DNA of 64,000 nucleotides from Dioscorea cayenensis subsp. rotundata (Eukaryota; Streptophyta; Magnoliopsida; Dioscoreales; Dioscoreaceae). Location of the stretch: NCBI RefSeq assembly GCF_009730915.1, contig NC_052483.1, positions 1,984,001-2,048,000 of the forward strand, given 5' to 3'. How positions within the stretch are numbered: position 1 is the stretch's first letter; every line of letters begins with the position of its first letter. Both the position numbers and the translations under genes were made by a program. Shown here in pieces: positions 46,471 through 58,665 of the stretch. The notes under the pieces are model-generated. The model made no database searches, was not told the DNA's origin, and was given only the letters and a program-made list of their open reading frames with translations.

Positions 46471-49175
46471 TGTAATACCCTGAACCTTTGGATACCTGTT
46501 GGAAAATATATTCAGGGTATTACTACAGTTACAGTAAGAATTTTTCTACAGAGTAACCTTGTGGAGAAACCCTAAGTGGAAAGAACAAGGACTTAAGTGT
46601 AAAAGTTTTTAAAAGATTTTGGGTTAAAGAGTAATAGAAAAAGGATTGATATGAAATGCTTGTGAAAACTAAGGACTGAAAGGTAAGATGAAGGGACCTT
46701 TTTGAAATATTGTGTTATACTTCAGGGACCATTGGATAATTTGAAAGGACCTTTTGAGAATACTATTTCATAATTCAGGGATCATTCATGAGTTTTTCAG
46801 GGACTGTTTTGTAAGGAATTATGTTTTGAGGGACTAAATGTAAATTTCGGCTGAAAGTTAAATTTGGAGAAAAATCTAGAGCTTGAGTGTTGTTCATCTT
46901 CTTCTCCACCATTCTGCTACAGTAACCCGAGAGTTAAAAAAAAAAAAAAAATGAAGAAAATGAGAGAAATTAGAGGTTTTTAAAGAGAAAGACTTGGAGA
47001 TCGCCGGAGAGAGTTCGCCGGAGTCCTTGGTAAGGGTTATTTTGGTTTGAATGATATATAAATTTTAGTTAAAAGCTTGAGCAACAATGCTTGAATTTAA
47101 CATGTTTTTGTGAGGTTTGGCTTGGATTTAAGTGCTGAAATCATGTTAGATTATTGTGGATGATTGTTTGATTGAAATTACTTTGAAAAACTTTTGTAAA
47201 CATGATGAAATCGCTTGAAATGGAGATGAGATTGCCGGAATTACTGTAGCAATTACTGTAGCACCGAGATTAGGGTTTGGTTTGGTTAATTAAATTGGTG
47301 ATGATGATGATTAAGGTGTTAATGATGATGGTTAGATTGGAATTGGTTGAGTTAGCCAAGTTGATTTGATTTGATCAAACCAAGTTGAATTGATTTGGTT
47401 GGTTGAGTTGAGTTGATTTGGTTGAGTTGGGCTTGATCAAATCAAGTTGATATGGGTTGGGTTTGGTTCAGTTGATTTGGGTTAAGGGTTTTGGACTGAA
47501 CCAAGTTGGTTCAAAGGATTTTGAATAAGAATTGAATTGGTTCAAGCTGGTTCAGTTTGATTGAGTTTGGTCCAGTGCAATTGAGCTTGGTTCAATGGAA
47601 TTGAGATTGGTTCAGATTGGTTTAACTGTGTTTAGTCTAAATTGAGTTGGTTTAAGTGCAATTGAAAGCCAGTTTGATTATGCAATGTCGGATTTTAACC
47701 GATTGGAGTGAGTGGGCCCAATAGAGAATTGATTATTATTTTTGTATTTTCTTTTGAGTTTAAATATATTATTTATTTTTATTATATTATTACATTAGGT
47801 GTTGTTCGGGTCTTGGGAGGGAGTTCCAGGGTCTAAGCAGCGAACCCGAAGGACACTCGGGGTGAGTTGGTAGTGGCTATTATTTTAAATAATTGATTAA
47901 TTATTATTATTTTGAAATAATTATTTAATGGGCTAGTATTTTGAAAATAATTGTTTAAGTATTTCTTTTTATCATGTTTAATTGGCGTATAATGTTGAGG
48001 GTATACGTGATATTTATTTGCTAGTTGATGTTCCCCGACAATCGTATTGATACATCAATTTCAGTATAATTATACGTGATTTATAAATAAAGTATAAATA
48101 CATGTATATGTGATTTAATTATTCGGTTCATGAATTTATTTTGGATGGTTATATATGCTTTGATTTGGAATGATTTGTGAAATCATGTACGTGTATTAAA
48201 ATATTTTACCGACAATATTTGTGGGGATCGGTTTTCATTCCCTGGCGTAGGAATGGTATTTTGTATTTGGACTTTTACTTGGTATTATGCATGTATCGTC
48301 TTGTGAATGTTTGTCCCGGATAAGGACCATATGTTATGATTTATCTGATTTTATATTGTTCTGCGATCTACATGTTGGTTTGGATGGTGACGGGCGGGCT
48401 AAAGCCCGACTCATCTGCAGATAGTGGGTTCCCACGGGCCGACCTTTTAGAGGTGGCGTGGTGGACCTCAGGGTGTTGATTTGTCGATCGGTGGGAGCGT
48501 AGAGCCACGATTGGATGATACATCGGGATCCCGAGTCACCACACGGGACCGGTGGGCCAACGTCGAGGTTATGAAGACCTTGGCGGCTCCAGACCCTAGT
48601 CGCGACGGCCGCTAAGTCGGGGAGAGTTTTTCGTGCTATGGATTTGAGAATGGTTTTATATTATCGATTATTTTGACATTGATTTATGATGAATTTATGT
48701 TTCAAAAGTTCTTTAAAAAATGTATTTTGCTAGAATTCTTGTATTTTGGAAAAAGTTGGAAAAATTATTTAAGCGATTGGTATTTATATACTTTATATAC
48801 ACTATATTTAAGTATTTGGAATTATTAAAGCCACTACCGACTAATGAATGTCTTTGTAAAGCTGCAGGAGCGGAACCTAGATTACTCGATCGGGTTTAGA
48901 AACGAGTCGGGAGTTCGATCCAGGGGCTCGCAGTGGGTCCCTCTTTCTTTCTTTCTTTCTTGTTATTGGTGTCGTGATCTTGTAAGCGGTTGTACCCGCA
49001 TATTAGAGTGATTATATTTATTGTATTTATGTATTTGAACATGTACTTGGTGAAAAATTGTAAATTGTGATTTGTAGGTCTGATGTTGTTTAAAACAGGG
49101 TGTCAGTTTCCAGTTAAAAGGGAATTTTAACTGATGGGTGCCACATTTACCTCGGTAGAAGGGGTGGGTGTGACA
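46471..49175 (+). mobile_element. Family F solo LTR with 5-bp target duplication TCAGC
   Basis: It runs from TGTAATACCCTGAACC to GGGTGGGTGTGACA, 2705 bp, with TCAGC at 46466-46470 and 49176-49180. TGT...ACA ends and length suit a Ty3-type LTR. It contains a GGTTGAGTTGATTTG-type degenerate repeat stretch at 47340-47660. There is no internal region or partner LTR. Confidence 0.93.
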
Positions 49176-49180
49176 TCAGC

Positions 49181-50421
49181 CGACGCCGAGCATTAATTTT
49201 ATTTCTATTTTGTATTTTCATCTCATATATTGTATTCATTTTTGGCAAGAGTTGGCCCTGCCAAGTTTGTACTTATTTTGAGTCTGTGGATTTTATTTTT
49301 TATTTTGTTGATTTTATTTTTGTTGAGCTTTAATGTTCTTCTTTTACAACTTGCAGGACTTATTTGCAACACCCACTATCCTCAATTATAAAGGGGATGC
49401 TCACTCGGTCAATTCTTGACCTTCAATGGCTTCCACAATGCTAGGGCACAGCCATGGACACACTAAACCGGTTTCATGTTTCAATGATTTCACATATGTG
49501 AACCGGGGAAGTAATTATATTCCATTACCTCCCTACTATTGTTTGTATTTCCTTGCATACTTTTCTTTTACACACATTGAGTGCAATGTATGATTTAAGT
49601 GTGGGGGAGGGGTTTGAGTTTCATTGCTAACTCTATTACATACTAAGTGTGACCTATGACGGTGATTTGAAATGTAGAGGAGTTTCTTAGTATTACGGTA
49701 GACACTTGCCAGTTTGTTCCATTTCGAATCCTATTCTTTTAGTGTGCATGTTATTCTTGGTTGTTTACCAAATTAGAGCACATAACTTTTCTATTGTAAC
49801 GACTTGGGCCATATTGGATTTTCTTTAGTTGTATTCACTGTACTTCTTGTGGAGAAAATTTTTGAGAATATGAAAAGATTTGTTTCAAAGTAGAAAAAAG
49901 GAGAGTTGAGAAATAAAAAGAGCTACCCCTATTAGAAGTGTAAAGCTACTCTAGACAAGTCGGATACTATGTATGTCCTAACGAGAGAAAGAGCTACCTC
50001 TATAGATGTATGAAAGCTACTGAAATTTTACTAGTAAAAGATGCAGAAAGAGCTACCTCTCTTGTAAGTGTGAAAGCCACCTGTTGAACATTCACTGGAA
50101 AAGGCTACCTTGGGAGATGTCTTAAGCTATAGAGTCATGCATAAGAAGTTTTTTATTTGTTTTGTGTGTTAGTATGCTCTTGGAAGTCCTCTAGGTCGAA
50201 AGAAGTGAAGTAGAGAGTTGTAACACACACAATGATAATCTTGAATAGAATGTTCACTATTTTTTGGCACTTGAAATTTTTAGCATACTCATTTAGTGAA
50301 AACCTGAATTACTTGTGAAACTCCTAAATTCTTTAACGCCCTAGATCGTGCACTTCTTCCACTTGGTGTATAATGTTCTATTTTGCTTGAGGACAAGCAA
50401 AAGCTTAAGTGTGGGGGAATT
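49181..50421 (+). other. 3' internal part of the Athila-like element, ending in a polypurine tract
   Basis: It continues from the gag-like end (CGACGCCGAGCATTAA) as non-coding A+T-rich sequence. AGAAAGAGCTACC-type repeats occur at 49915-50110. It ends with AAGTGTGGGGGAATT immediately before the LTR start TGATGAG; this purine tract at about 50406-50421 fits the primer site for plus-strand synthesis. An earlier AAGTGTGGGGGAGGGG at about 49598 is a second, internal purine tract. Confidence 0.7.
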
Positions 50422-51836
50422 TGATGAGTGTATAATGCTCATATATTTTATAGTACACTCAATTGGCATGTATTAGAAATCTAATATGGAATTCGATGCT
50501 AAATATTGTGTGTTTTGCATTAACAGGCTTAGGGCAGTGTTTAAAGACAAGGGAAACCAAAGGAAACATTGTAGGCCCAAAACGATGAGTTTAGAGCTCT
50601 CTTGGCATCATTGTATAAGGACAAAGCAAACTGGGGAGCTCACGGGTATCTTACAGTCATCCTTACAGTCGTAAGTCTATTCCAGAAAACCTTGGGGGCA
50701 TGTTTATGCCCATAAAGAGGATTCAGAGCCAAGTCAGAGGATATTATTGGTAAGGCTTACGCCAGTAAGGATCCCCATAAAGACCATCATAAAGAGCTTA
50801 CGACCACAGCATATGCATGTAAAGACAGTCACAAGAAACAGAACAATGAGGCTTACGGTCCAGCGTTAATAGCTATAAGTGGGACCATAACGAAATCAAA
50901 AGACCTTACAAATGGGGCTTACAACTATAAGTCATCTAGTAAGGCTCGCGACAATCTTCCCCAGCTCCTTTACGGCCTAATCCTTTCACCCGTAAGCAAC
51001 CCTTAAGTAATTGGGTATAAACTTTTGAGGATTTCTAAGGCATTCTTTACTCTATCTTTCTATTATTTTGGGGGCGATTGTTGGAGACGAGGTTGAGGAA
51101 GAAAATGACCAAATCTCCAGCACCTTAGGCAAGATTTGGAGAGGGATTTGGCCCGGTATTCAAGGAGATTGAAGGTCGCAGCTGTCGAGCTCAACTTGAC
51201 GGCGTGCGTGGAAGCTGCCTCGACGACTCTCCATCCTAGGGTTTAGCAAGGGGGTTTTCATGGATCTTATCTTTACCCTTATTCTTTGTATCTTGGATGC
51301 TTTCCCTCCACTAATGGGGTGCTAATTTGTAGATGTTTGGGCGTAGTTGAACTCTAGGGTTTATTTCTATGACTTTGGTTGTTGGATCTTTGTTGCTTTA
51401 ATTTATTTTATAGGCATGTTGTGATTAGAGGGAATTATGAGTAAGCCTGGGTATATGGTACTTTGGAGACTTCGTATCCTTCAATTCTCCTGAGTGAGTT
51501 GTGCTGCATTTCACCTATATAGTTATTATTCACCTAAGAAATAGGGGTTTAGTATAACTCTAGAACCTCTCAGTTCAAATAGGATTGCATGTTTAGACAA
51601 CTATTGTCCTGCACTTAACGACCCTAGAGGGATACTATGCCCAGACATCACTTTCTACTTTGAATTCCTTCCTACTATTTCTTATATTTTCTTGTCTTCT
51701 TCTTCTCTTGTTCACACACAATCACTCCACTATTCAGGCTCATTTTCAAAATCTAAAGTTATTACTAGTATTCACTGTCTTCCCTGTAGACTGACACTCT
51801 ATTATGCGATTGGCAAGTATACTTGTATCCTTATCA
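50422..51836 (+). mobile_element. Family A LTR (3' LTR of the Athila-like element)
   Basis: It follows the polypurine tract, begins TGATGAGTGTATAATGCTC and ends CTTGTATCCTTATCA, 1415 bp. It is somewhat shorter than family length, with a deletion around 51415. The U3 motif cluster is at 50640-51000. This copy ties the many solo family A LTRs of the window to an internal region. Confidence 0.82.
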
Positions 51837-52526
51837 CTAACGAGCAGAAAGTCCTAGCTATCATACCTTGTATTGCTATGTGATAAGAAGAAATTCCTAT
51901 CTAGTATAGACTTGCCGCAATTCGAGAGCATAGTGGGTATACCTCTGGTTAGGGTATCTTGGAGACTTTATCTCCCACAATCCTTCTGAGTGGATTGATG
52001 ATAATTTTTGAGCTCTTTGCAATCATGTGAAACGGATTTTAGGAGAAATCACATTTCTGCTCTGTATTCGGATTGGCGATAGTCTCTCTTTAGGGGGAGA
52101 TTATCTACTTAAGAGATTATCATTAGTTTACAATAAGGTTTCATAGAGTGTTAATGCGATTATGTGAATGTCTATATCAGCTCTACACCTATTCAGTTAT
52201 ACTTCACCTAAGAAATCTTGGTTTTGTATATTTCTAGAAATCTTTCACGTCAAATATTATTGCATGTTTAGACAACCATTGTGCAGTGCCTCATACCCCC
52301 AGAGGGATGCTATGCCCGGACATTGCTTTCTTCCTTGATCTATTTCCTGCTATTTCCAATATTTTCTTGTTTTCGTTTGTTCTTGTTTACACACAAAACA
52401 CTCCACTATTCAGGCTATTTTTCGAATCTAGAGTTATTACTAGTACTCACTTTCTTCCCTGTGGATCGATACTCTGCACTTACGCACAATTTATTACATG
52501 ATCAGCACATACACTTGCGTCCTTAT
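51837..52526 (+). mobile_element. Family A LTR 3' fragment
   Basis: It begins inside the LTR at CTAACGAGCAGAAAGTCC (compare GCTAACGAGGCAAAAGCCC at 19656) and ends CACTTGCGTCCTTATC. It abuts the preceding LTR directly, so it may be the remains of a second, recombined copy. Confidence 0.75.
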
Positions 52527-52612
52527 CTATATATGTTAAAGTGTAAAATAAGAAATTAATGCCTTACTGAGTTATTTGACTATACATAACAATATCATTA
52601 CTTTTGGAGATG

Positions 52613-53612
52613 NNNNNNNNNNNNNNNNNNNNNNNNNNNNNNNNNNNNNNNNNNNNNNNNNNNNNNNNNNNNNNNNNNNNNNNNNNNNNNNNNNNNNNNN
52701 NNNNNNNNNNNNNNNNNNNNNNNNNNNNNNNNNNNNNNNNNNNNNNNNNNNNNNNNNNNNNNNNNNNNNNNNNNNNNNNNNNNNNNNNNNNNNNNNNNNN
52801 NNNNNNNNNNNNNNNNNNNNNNNNNNNNNNNNNNNNNNNNNNNNNNNNNNNNNNNNNNNNNNNNNNNNNNNNNNNNNNNNNNNNNNNNNNNNNNNNNNNN
52901 NNNNNNNNNNNNNNNNNNNNNNNNNNNNNNNNNNNNNNNNNNNNNNNNNNNNNNNNNNNNNNNNNNNNNNNNNNNNNNNNNNNNNNNNNNNNNNNNNNNN
53001 NNNNNNNNNNNNNNNNNNNNNNNNNNNNNNNNNNNNNNNNNNNNNNNNNNNNNNNNNNNNNNNNNNNNNNNNNNNNNNNNNNNNNNNNNNNNNNNNNNNN
53101 NNNNNNNNNNNNNNNNNNNNNNNNNNNNNNNNNNNNNNNNNNNNNNNNNNNNNNNNNNNNNNNNNNNNNNNNNNNNNNNNNNNNNNNNNNNNNNNNNNNN
53201 NNNNNNNNNNNNNNNNNNNNNNNNNNNNNNNNNNNNNNNNNNNNNNNNNNNNNNNNNNNNNNNNNNNNNNNNNNNNNNNNNNNNNNNNNNNNNNNNNNNN
53301 NNNNNNNNNNNNNNNNNNNNNNNNNNNNNNNNNNNNNNNNNNNNNNNNNNNNNNNNNNNNNNNNNNNNNNNNNNNNNNNNNNNNNNNNNNNNNNNNNNNN
53401 NNNNNNNNNNNNNNNNNNNNNNNNNNNNNNNNNNNNNNNNNNNNNNNNNNNNNNNNNNNNNNNNNNNNNNNNNNNNNNNNNNNNNNNNNNNNNNNNNNNN
53501 NNNNNNNNNNNNNNNNNNNNNNNNNNNNNNNNNNNNNNNNNNNNNNNNNNNNNNNNNNNNNNNNNNNNNNNNNNNNNNNNNNNNNNNNNNNNNNNNNNNN
53601 NNNNNNNNNNNN
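52613..53612. other. Assembly gap, exactly 1000 N
   Basis: A run of exactly 1000 unknown bases, probably a fixed-size placeholder. The open frames across it are artefacts. Confidence 0.99.
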
Positions 53613-53815
53613 AAGGCTTAAGTTATTTTCATTAAGTTAAAGATGACCTTACGCATGCTTAGTTATTAAAAGCTCATTATTTTCATTAAGTTGAAGATGG
53701 CCTTAAGCATGTTTAATTGTTAAAAGCTCATAATTTTCACTAAGTTGAGATGACCTTAAGCTATTTTCATTAAGTTGAAGATGACCTTAAGCATGCTTAA
53801 TTATTAAAAGCATGT
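53613..53815 (+). repeat. Minisatellite next to the gap, unit about 60-65 bp
   Basis: Three to four imperfect tandem copies of a unit containing TTTTCATTAAGTTGAAGATG, CCTTAAGCATG and TTATTAAAAGC; one copy is shortened. The array starts at the gap edge and probably extends into it. Confidence 0.9.
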
Positions 53816-55494
53816 TGGGTATTTAAGGGTGGGCCAAAGAGATATATATATATATATATAGTTTTCTTTACAAAAATTCAATTTAGAAAGTATTATTATT
53901 TATTAGAAAAATAACAACAATTATTTATAAGCAAAGGTCTCCATCAAGAAGATGAACAGATGAATAAGAACATTGGGAAGAGCACCATATCATATGATGC
54001 CGCCTCTGTCAGTTCAACTTCAAATAATATATATAATAATTTCCCAAAAAATTCAATGCTTACTGCTCACTAACATCAAGCATACCGAGAATTAATTTAT
54101 TGATCCTTGAGAGAAAATTGTGGATCATGTTCCCCAGATGTGAATAATTTCAGTTTTATGATGATTAGAGAACAATTTGCAGAAGAACATTCCATTTCTG
54201 CAGTAAAATTTTAACAGATTAAATTGAGAAAAAAATTAATTCTGTTGTTAGTGAAGAGAACAGAATTAGTAATATCAATGAATGTCAGATAAAGAAGAGC
54301 AAGGCTCAATTCTGCAGTAAAATTTTAACAGATAAAAAGTAAATAAATTCTGTTTGAAGTTCTGGATTGTTTGTAATGTCGGTGAATATCAAGGTAAATG
54401 ATGCAGAAAAGCATGGTGCATTTTATTAATGTATTTGAAGAGAAAGGTCAATTGAATTGCATGATTTTCCAGCCTAAACCAGCAAAGTTTTCGACATTGC
54501 ATGTGAAGTTGATGATCATGTAGTTCAGATATATTAGCATCAACTTCCGGCATTGTGTTCAATGTTTTTTTTGTATTTGTGCTGATACGAAGACAAGGAT
54601 TCATGTAATACAATCTGAATGAAGCCTCGGCAAACAATGGCAGTGAGATTATGCATCTCATTCTTGATATTTGATATTTCATTATCGAAATATCACAAAT
54701 CAAGTGATCGTATTGTTTTGAGGAGTTGATGTTGCTGTCTAAATTAATAGGCATAAAATATCTGTTTGTACATAGTTCATGAGCTGAAACTGGATATCAG
54801 ATTCATGTATTTAATTTCTTTATTGGATCATTGAAAAATTGAGGTCAATTAATTAACAGCAAGATCAACATTTTTCTAGTAATAAAAAAATTTAACAAAT
54901 ACGACAAACAAACAATAACTAGGGAAGTTACCTTTTGGAACTGATTCAATGAAATGGCATTGCAGTGAAGAGAAATGTCCTGCAGCAAAATTTCAGCAGA
55001 TTCCAGGAGAATTATATGATAATAAATTGATTCTTCACATTCTTTCTGCAGAAATTTTCTGTCTTTCAAAAAGTTTTAGACTTATGAATTTTTTTGTACC
55101 TTGATTCCCTCAATCCAACTTGATCGATGACAAACTGCCTAACAAAAGAAGTGGTAAAAAAAAGAACAGCATTACAGAAATAGATTGTGCTCATGGAGAT
55201 GAAAAAAATCAGATCTCCAATATATCTCAAAGAGAAAACATAAGACAACTACATGGCAAAAATAAGAACAGCAGGAAGCTAGAGAACACAGCTCTCCGAC
55301 CACACCCGGCATCTCCCTATTAATTTCAAAACAATAATCGAACACAAGAAAAAAAACAAGACTGAATATCAAAGAAAAGAAACGACAGTAATAAAGAATA
55401 GTTGGAATAGCCAAGCTAGAATTATTAAACCCACCGAAAAACAGCAAGCTGCATGACTTGACTCCCCTCTCTGTTTCAAGTAGCTAAGTATCAA
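53816..55494. other. Intergenic region, no convincing gene
   Basis: An (AT)n run is at about 53841-53860. A ~110-bp degenerate direct repeat carrying CTGCAGTAAAATTTTAACAG occurs at about 54197 and 54310, with weaker CTGCAG..ATTTT relatives to 55060. Open frames here (for example minus strand 54389-54754) have no domain and unlikely composition. The right end holds the 3' untranslated region of the UDP-glucose dehydrogenase gene. Confidence 0.6.
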
Positions 55495-56937
55495 TCAAAT
55501 CATAGCAGGCATGTCCTTGAGCCATGCATCCAGTGGCTTGCCGATGGAGTACACGATGAATCCAATCTCCCTCAACTTCACTGGATCCACAACATTGCGC
55601 CCATCAAAGAGGAATGCAGGCTTCTGCATGTTATCATATATCTTCTTGTAATCCAACTGCTTGAATTCATCCCACTCAGTCAGAATGCAAACTCCATGAG
55701 CTCCCTTGGCAGCTTCATAAGCATCCCAAGTGACAGTAACTTGCTTCACAGCAGAAGGACTCATTGGTTGGAGATGGATTGGATGGTCCCAATCAAACTT
55801 GTTCATTGAAAGATCACGCTGAATTTGGTCCTCAGTCACTTGAGGATCATATATACTGATCTTCGCCTTATCACCTAATAAACCCTTGCACACATCTATC
55901 GCTGCGGTTTCCCTCGTATCACCAGTATCTTTCTTGAATGCGAAGCCAAGGACAGCGATCTTCTTCCCCGAGACAGTGTTGAACATGGAGGACACGACAC
56001 GGTTGACAAACCGACTTTTCTGATAGTCATTAATCTTGATGACTTGCTTCCAGTAATGAGCAACCTCAGGCAGGCCATTGCACTCGCAAATGTAGACAAG
56101 ATTCAGTATGTCTTTTTGGAAGCATGATCCTCCAAAACCTACACTGGCATTCAAAAATTTTGGGCCAATTCTTGTGTCCTTCCCAACGGCATAAGCCACC
56201 TCAGACACATTGGCACCGGTGGCCTCACAGAGCGCCGACATGGCATTCATCGATGATATCCTCTGTGCCAAGAAAGCATTTGCTGCCAGCTTAGATAGCT
56301 CCGCAGACCATAAATTAGTAGTTATGATCCGATCCTCAGGTACCCAAGTAGCATAAACATCTTTGAGTGCTTGCACAGCCTTCTGGCCTTCCGGTGTCTC
56401 CCGACCACCGATAAGCACTCTATCAGGATTGAAAAGATCTTGAATTGCAGTCCCCTCAGCAAGGAACTCCGGGTTTGACAATATCTGGAAGTTGATCCCT
56501 TTGCTGTTGTGTGTCAAGATCTTCTCAATGGCTTCAGCAGTCTTAACAGGAACTGTGGATTTCTCAACCACAATCTTGTCAGACTTTGCAACATCGGCGA
56601 TCATTCGAGCAGCACTCTCCCAGTATGTAAGATCAGCAGCCTTGCCAGCACCAAGACCTCGTGTTTTTGTTGGTGTATTAACCGACACAAAGATGATATC
56701 GGCCTCTGAAACATGCTTTTCAATGTCGGTACTAAAGAAGAGTGTCTTCCCCCTGCATTGCTTGACTACATCATCAAGGCCGGGCTCATAGATTGGGAGC
56801 TGATCACTGTTCCATGCAGCAATTCGAGCAACAGATATGTCGACAACCACAACCTCTACATTCGGGCATTTGAAAGCAATGACAGCCATGGTCGGGCCAC
56901 CGACATAGCCAGCTCCGAGGCAACAGATCTTCACCAT
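55495..56937 (-). CDS. UGD: UDP-glucose 6-dehydrogenase
   Basis: This enzyme oxidises UDP-glucose to UDP-glucuronate with two NAD+ in the cytosol, feeding synthesis of cell-wall pectin and xylan precursors. It is a single 480-residue coding exon, the normal plant length. Visible: N-terminal Rossmann NAD-binding loop GAGYVGGP (8-15), substrate-loop segments EKSTVPVKT (125-133) and [10 protein letters not shown] (155-164), the central helix [16 protein letters not shown] (211-226), catalytic cysteine 272 in [10 protein letters not shown] (267-276), and C-terminal UDP-binding-domain motifs [13 protein letters not shown] and FDGRNVVDP. It ends KDMPAMI, close to the usual plant KDMPxxx end. ATG 56937 is the only start preserving the Rossmann strand. 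Plants carry several UGD paralogues; which one this is cannot be told. Confidence 0.98.
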   Translation of the reverse strand: MVKICCLGAGYVGGPTMAVIAFKCPNVEVVVVDISVARIAAWNSDQLPIYEPGLDDVVKQCRGKTLFFSTDIEKHVSEADIIFVSVNTPTKTRGLGAGKAADLTYWESAARMIADVAKSDKIVVEKSTVPVKTAEAIEKILTHNSKGINFQILSNPEFLAEGTAIQDLFNPDRVLIGGRETPEGQKAVQALKDVYATWVPEDRIITTNLWSAELSKLAANAFLAQRISSMNAMSALCEATGANVSEVAYAVGKDTRIGPKFLNASVGFGGSCFQKDILNLVYICECNGLPEVAHYWKQVIKINDYQKSRFVNRVVSSMFNTVSGKKIAVLGFAFKKDTGDTRETAAIDVCKGLLGDKAKISIYDPQVTEDQIQRDLSMNKFDWDHPIHLQPMSPSAVKQVTVTWDAYEAAKGAHGVCILTEWDEFKQLDYKKIYDNMQKPAFLFDGRNVVDPVKLREIGFIVYSIGKPLDAWLKDMPAMI

Positions 56938-56943
56938 TTTTTC

Positions 56944-57582
56944 ACTGTCTCAGAAAAACAATCAAAAATTTCTTATTGCAACAAACATGATATGCAACAA
57001 AATCATTCCCAGATCTGAGTTTCAATATCAATTGCGACAACAAGAACAAAGATCTTAAGCTTCATAATATCAAACAGAAAATTATAACATCTTTGATATG
57101 AGTTCAATGTCAAAAAGGAATCAAAATCAAAACTTTTTATTAGATCTGGAATCCCACAAGATCATAATGAGAAGACACAAGCAACAAATACCAAAATCAA
57201 AACAGTGAACAAACATTTCACAAACTATCAACAACCTTCACAATAACAAGATCCCATAAAGAAACATCAACAGATTGCACTAAACTCTGCAGATCTACAA
57301 TCCATACAACCAGACAATAAAAAAAAAAGCCACAAATCAGGAACATAAACATGCATAAAAAAACAACAAGGAAACAGATCTAGCAACCACAACAACCTTC
57401 CAGAGAAAAATTAACATAACAAACAACAACAAAAAACAAACTTTGGATCAACAAATTACCTGAAATCCAAAGAATGGTTTGAAGAAGGTCAAAAATGAGA
57501 GGATGAAAGGAAGAAGAGGAGGAAGTCTCTGAAGGAAAGAGAAGAGCCTTAGCCTTCCTTAAATACCCAGAGCTATATATGG
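56944..57582 (-). promoter_or_regulatory. UGD promoter, leader and probable 5'-UTR intron
   Basis: On the minus strand a TATA-like TATATAG (57575-57582) and TATTTAAGG (57559-57567) precede a CT-rich leader (57480-57540, runs of CTTCCTC). A donor CAG/GTAATTTG at 57459-57460 and an acceptor TTTTTCTGAG or GACAG at 56944-56950 define a leader intron of about 510 bp ending just before the ATG. The leader intron is inferred from these signals only. Confidence 0.6.
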
Positions 57583-58122
57583 GATCCAACCCCACCAATA
57601 ACCATAAACCAAAAACTAAAAAATAAAATAAATAATAATAATAATTAATAATAAATAAATAAATAAATATTTATATAAATATAAGAAAAAAGGAGTCAAA
57701 ATCATGAGTTAAACTGGCCCATCCCATGAACTACCAAAATATAATAATGTCATCAGTTGTGCATACAAGAAAACAAGGGCAATATCACATGAAGAGGAAA
57801 GTATCAAGGATGAAAGCAAAGTTTTGACATCTATGCATACTTTTATACTATTTTTTTTTTTAATATTTTTTAAATTGTATATGTATAATCAGTTCCGAGA
57901 GTATTTCAATCAATAAATTTAAATATTTTTACGTTCCTCAATGGCCAACTAGGAGCATGTTTTTATTTTATTTTATTTATTTTAAATATGGTATTAATAA
58001 TTAAAAATTTTTAATTATACTTAATTATTTATACAATAAATACCCATGGGTTTTTTTAAAAATTAAGATATACTAATATGTTTTAGTATAAAGAGTTAAT
58101 TAAACCGTTACATTATCATAAT
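57583..58122. other. Intergenic, A+T rich
   Basis: UGD upstream region with AATA-type runs at 57620-57690. No gene or repeat family is recognised. Confidence 0.6.
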
Positions 58123-58665
58123 GGGCCCATTTGGTGGATATGATAAGAACGATAGGGTATGATAGAAAAAATAAATTTACTTTTTTCCCCTATTTTTTTG
58201 TTTTCTTTCTTTTATCAATGGTTTAATTGTATTTTTTTAAATCTTTTAAACATGATACTTTGAGAAAAGAAACTTGTGATTATTTTCATCTATATTCATG
58301 TCTTATTTTTAGTTTATCTACTACAATAATTTTTTAAATTGATTTTGATATGATCTATTTATTTTTTATTAATGAGTTTGTTACTCTAGCTTTATGTCAT
58401 ATTGATAGCATTTTCTTTTTTTTGGTGTGAATTATAATATTTTCAAGTTGGTGATATTGCAATCTATATATTTATTGACATTATTTATAGGTTATTTATT
58501 TTTTAAAAAATTTAAAATATACTGATAAATAAATCATTAAGGAAAAAATCCAAAAAATGCTACATAATGGTTTATCCGGTGCTCATCATTATAATGCCCA
58601 TATTTTTTTTACTCATATTCAGTCCTTATATCATTCATATCATATTATGTCCACCAAACGGGCCC
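58123..58665. mobile_element. Tourist-like (PIF/Harbinger) MITE, about 543 bp
   Basis: The ends GGGCCCATTTGGTGGATATG and (reverse complement) GGGCCCGTTTGGTGGACATA are inverted repeats, followed inward by GATA-rich matching sequence. The interior is A+T rich with no coding. The TTTGGTGGA core resembles other PIF-type termini. A 3-bp target duplication is not clear. Confidence 0.7.

Noticed and set aside
47340..47660. TTGAGTTGATTTGG-rich stretch as a separate satellite
   Set aside because: Too irregular, and it lies wholly within the family F solo LTR.
52576..53640. Long open frames of 343-354 codons
   Set aside because: They consist almost entirely of the 1000-N gap.
54389..54754. 121-codon open frame on the minus strand
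   Set aside because: No domain, residue composition typical of random A+T-rich DNA, no promoter or splice context, and it overlaps a degenerate repeat region.
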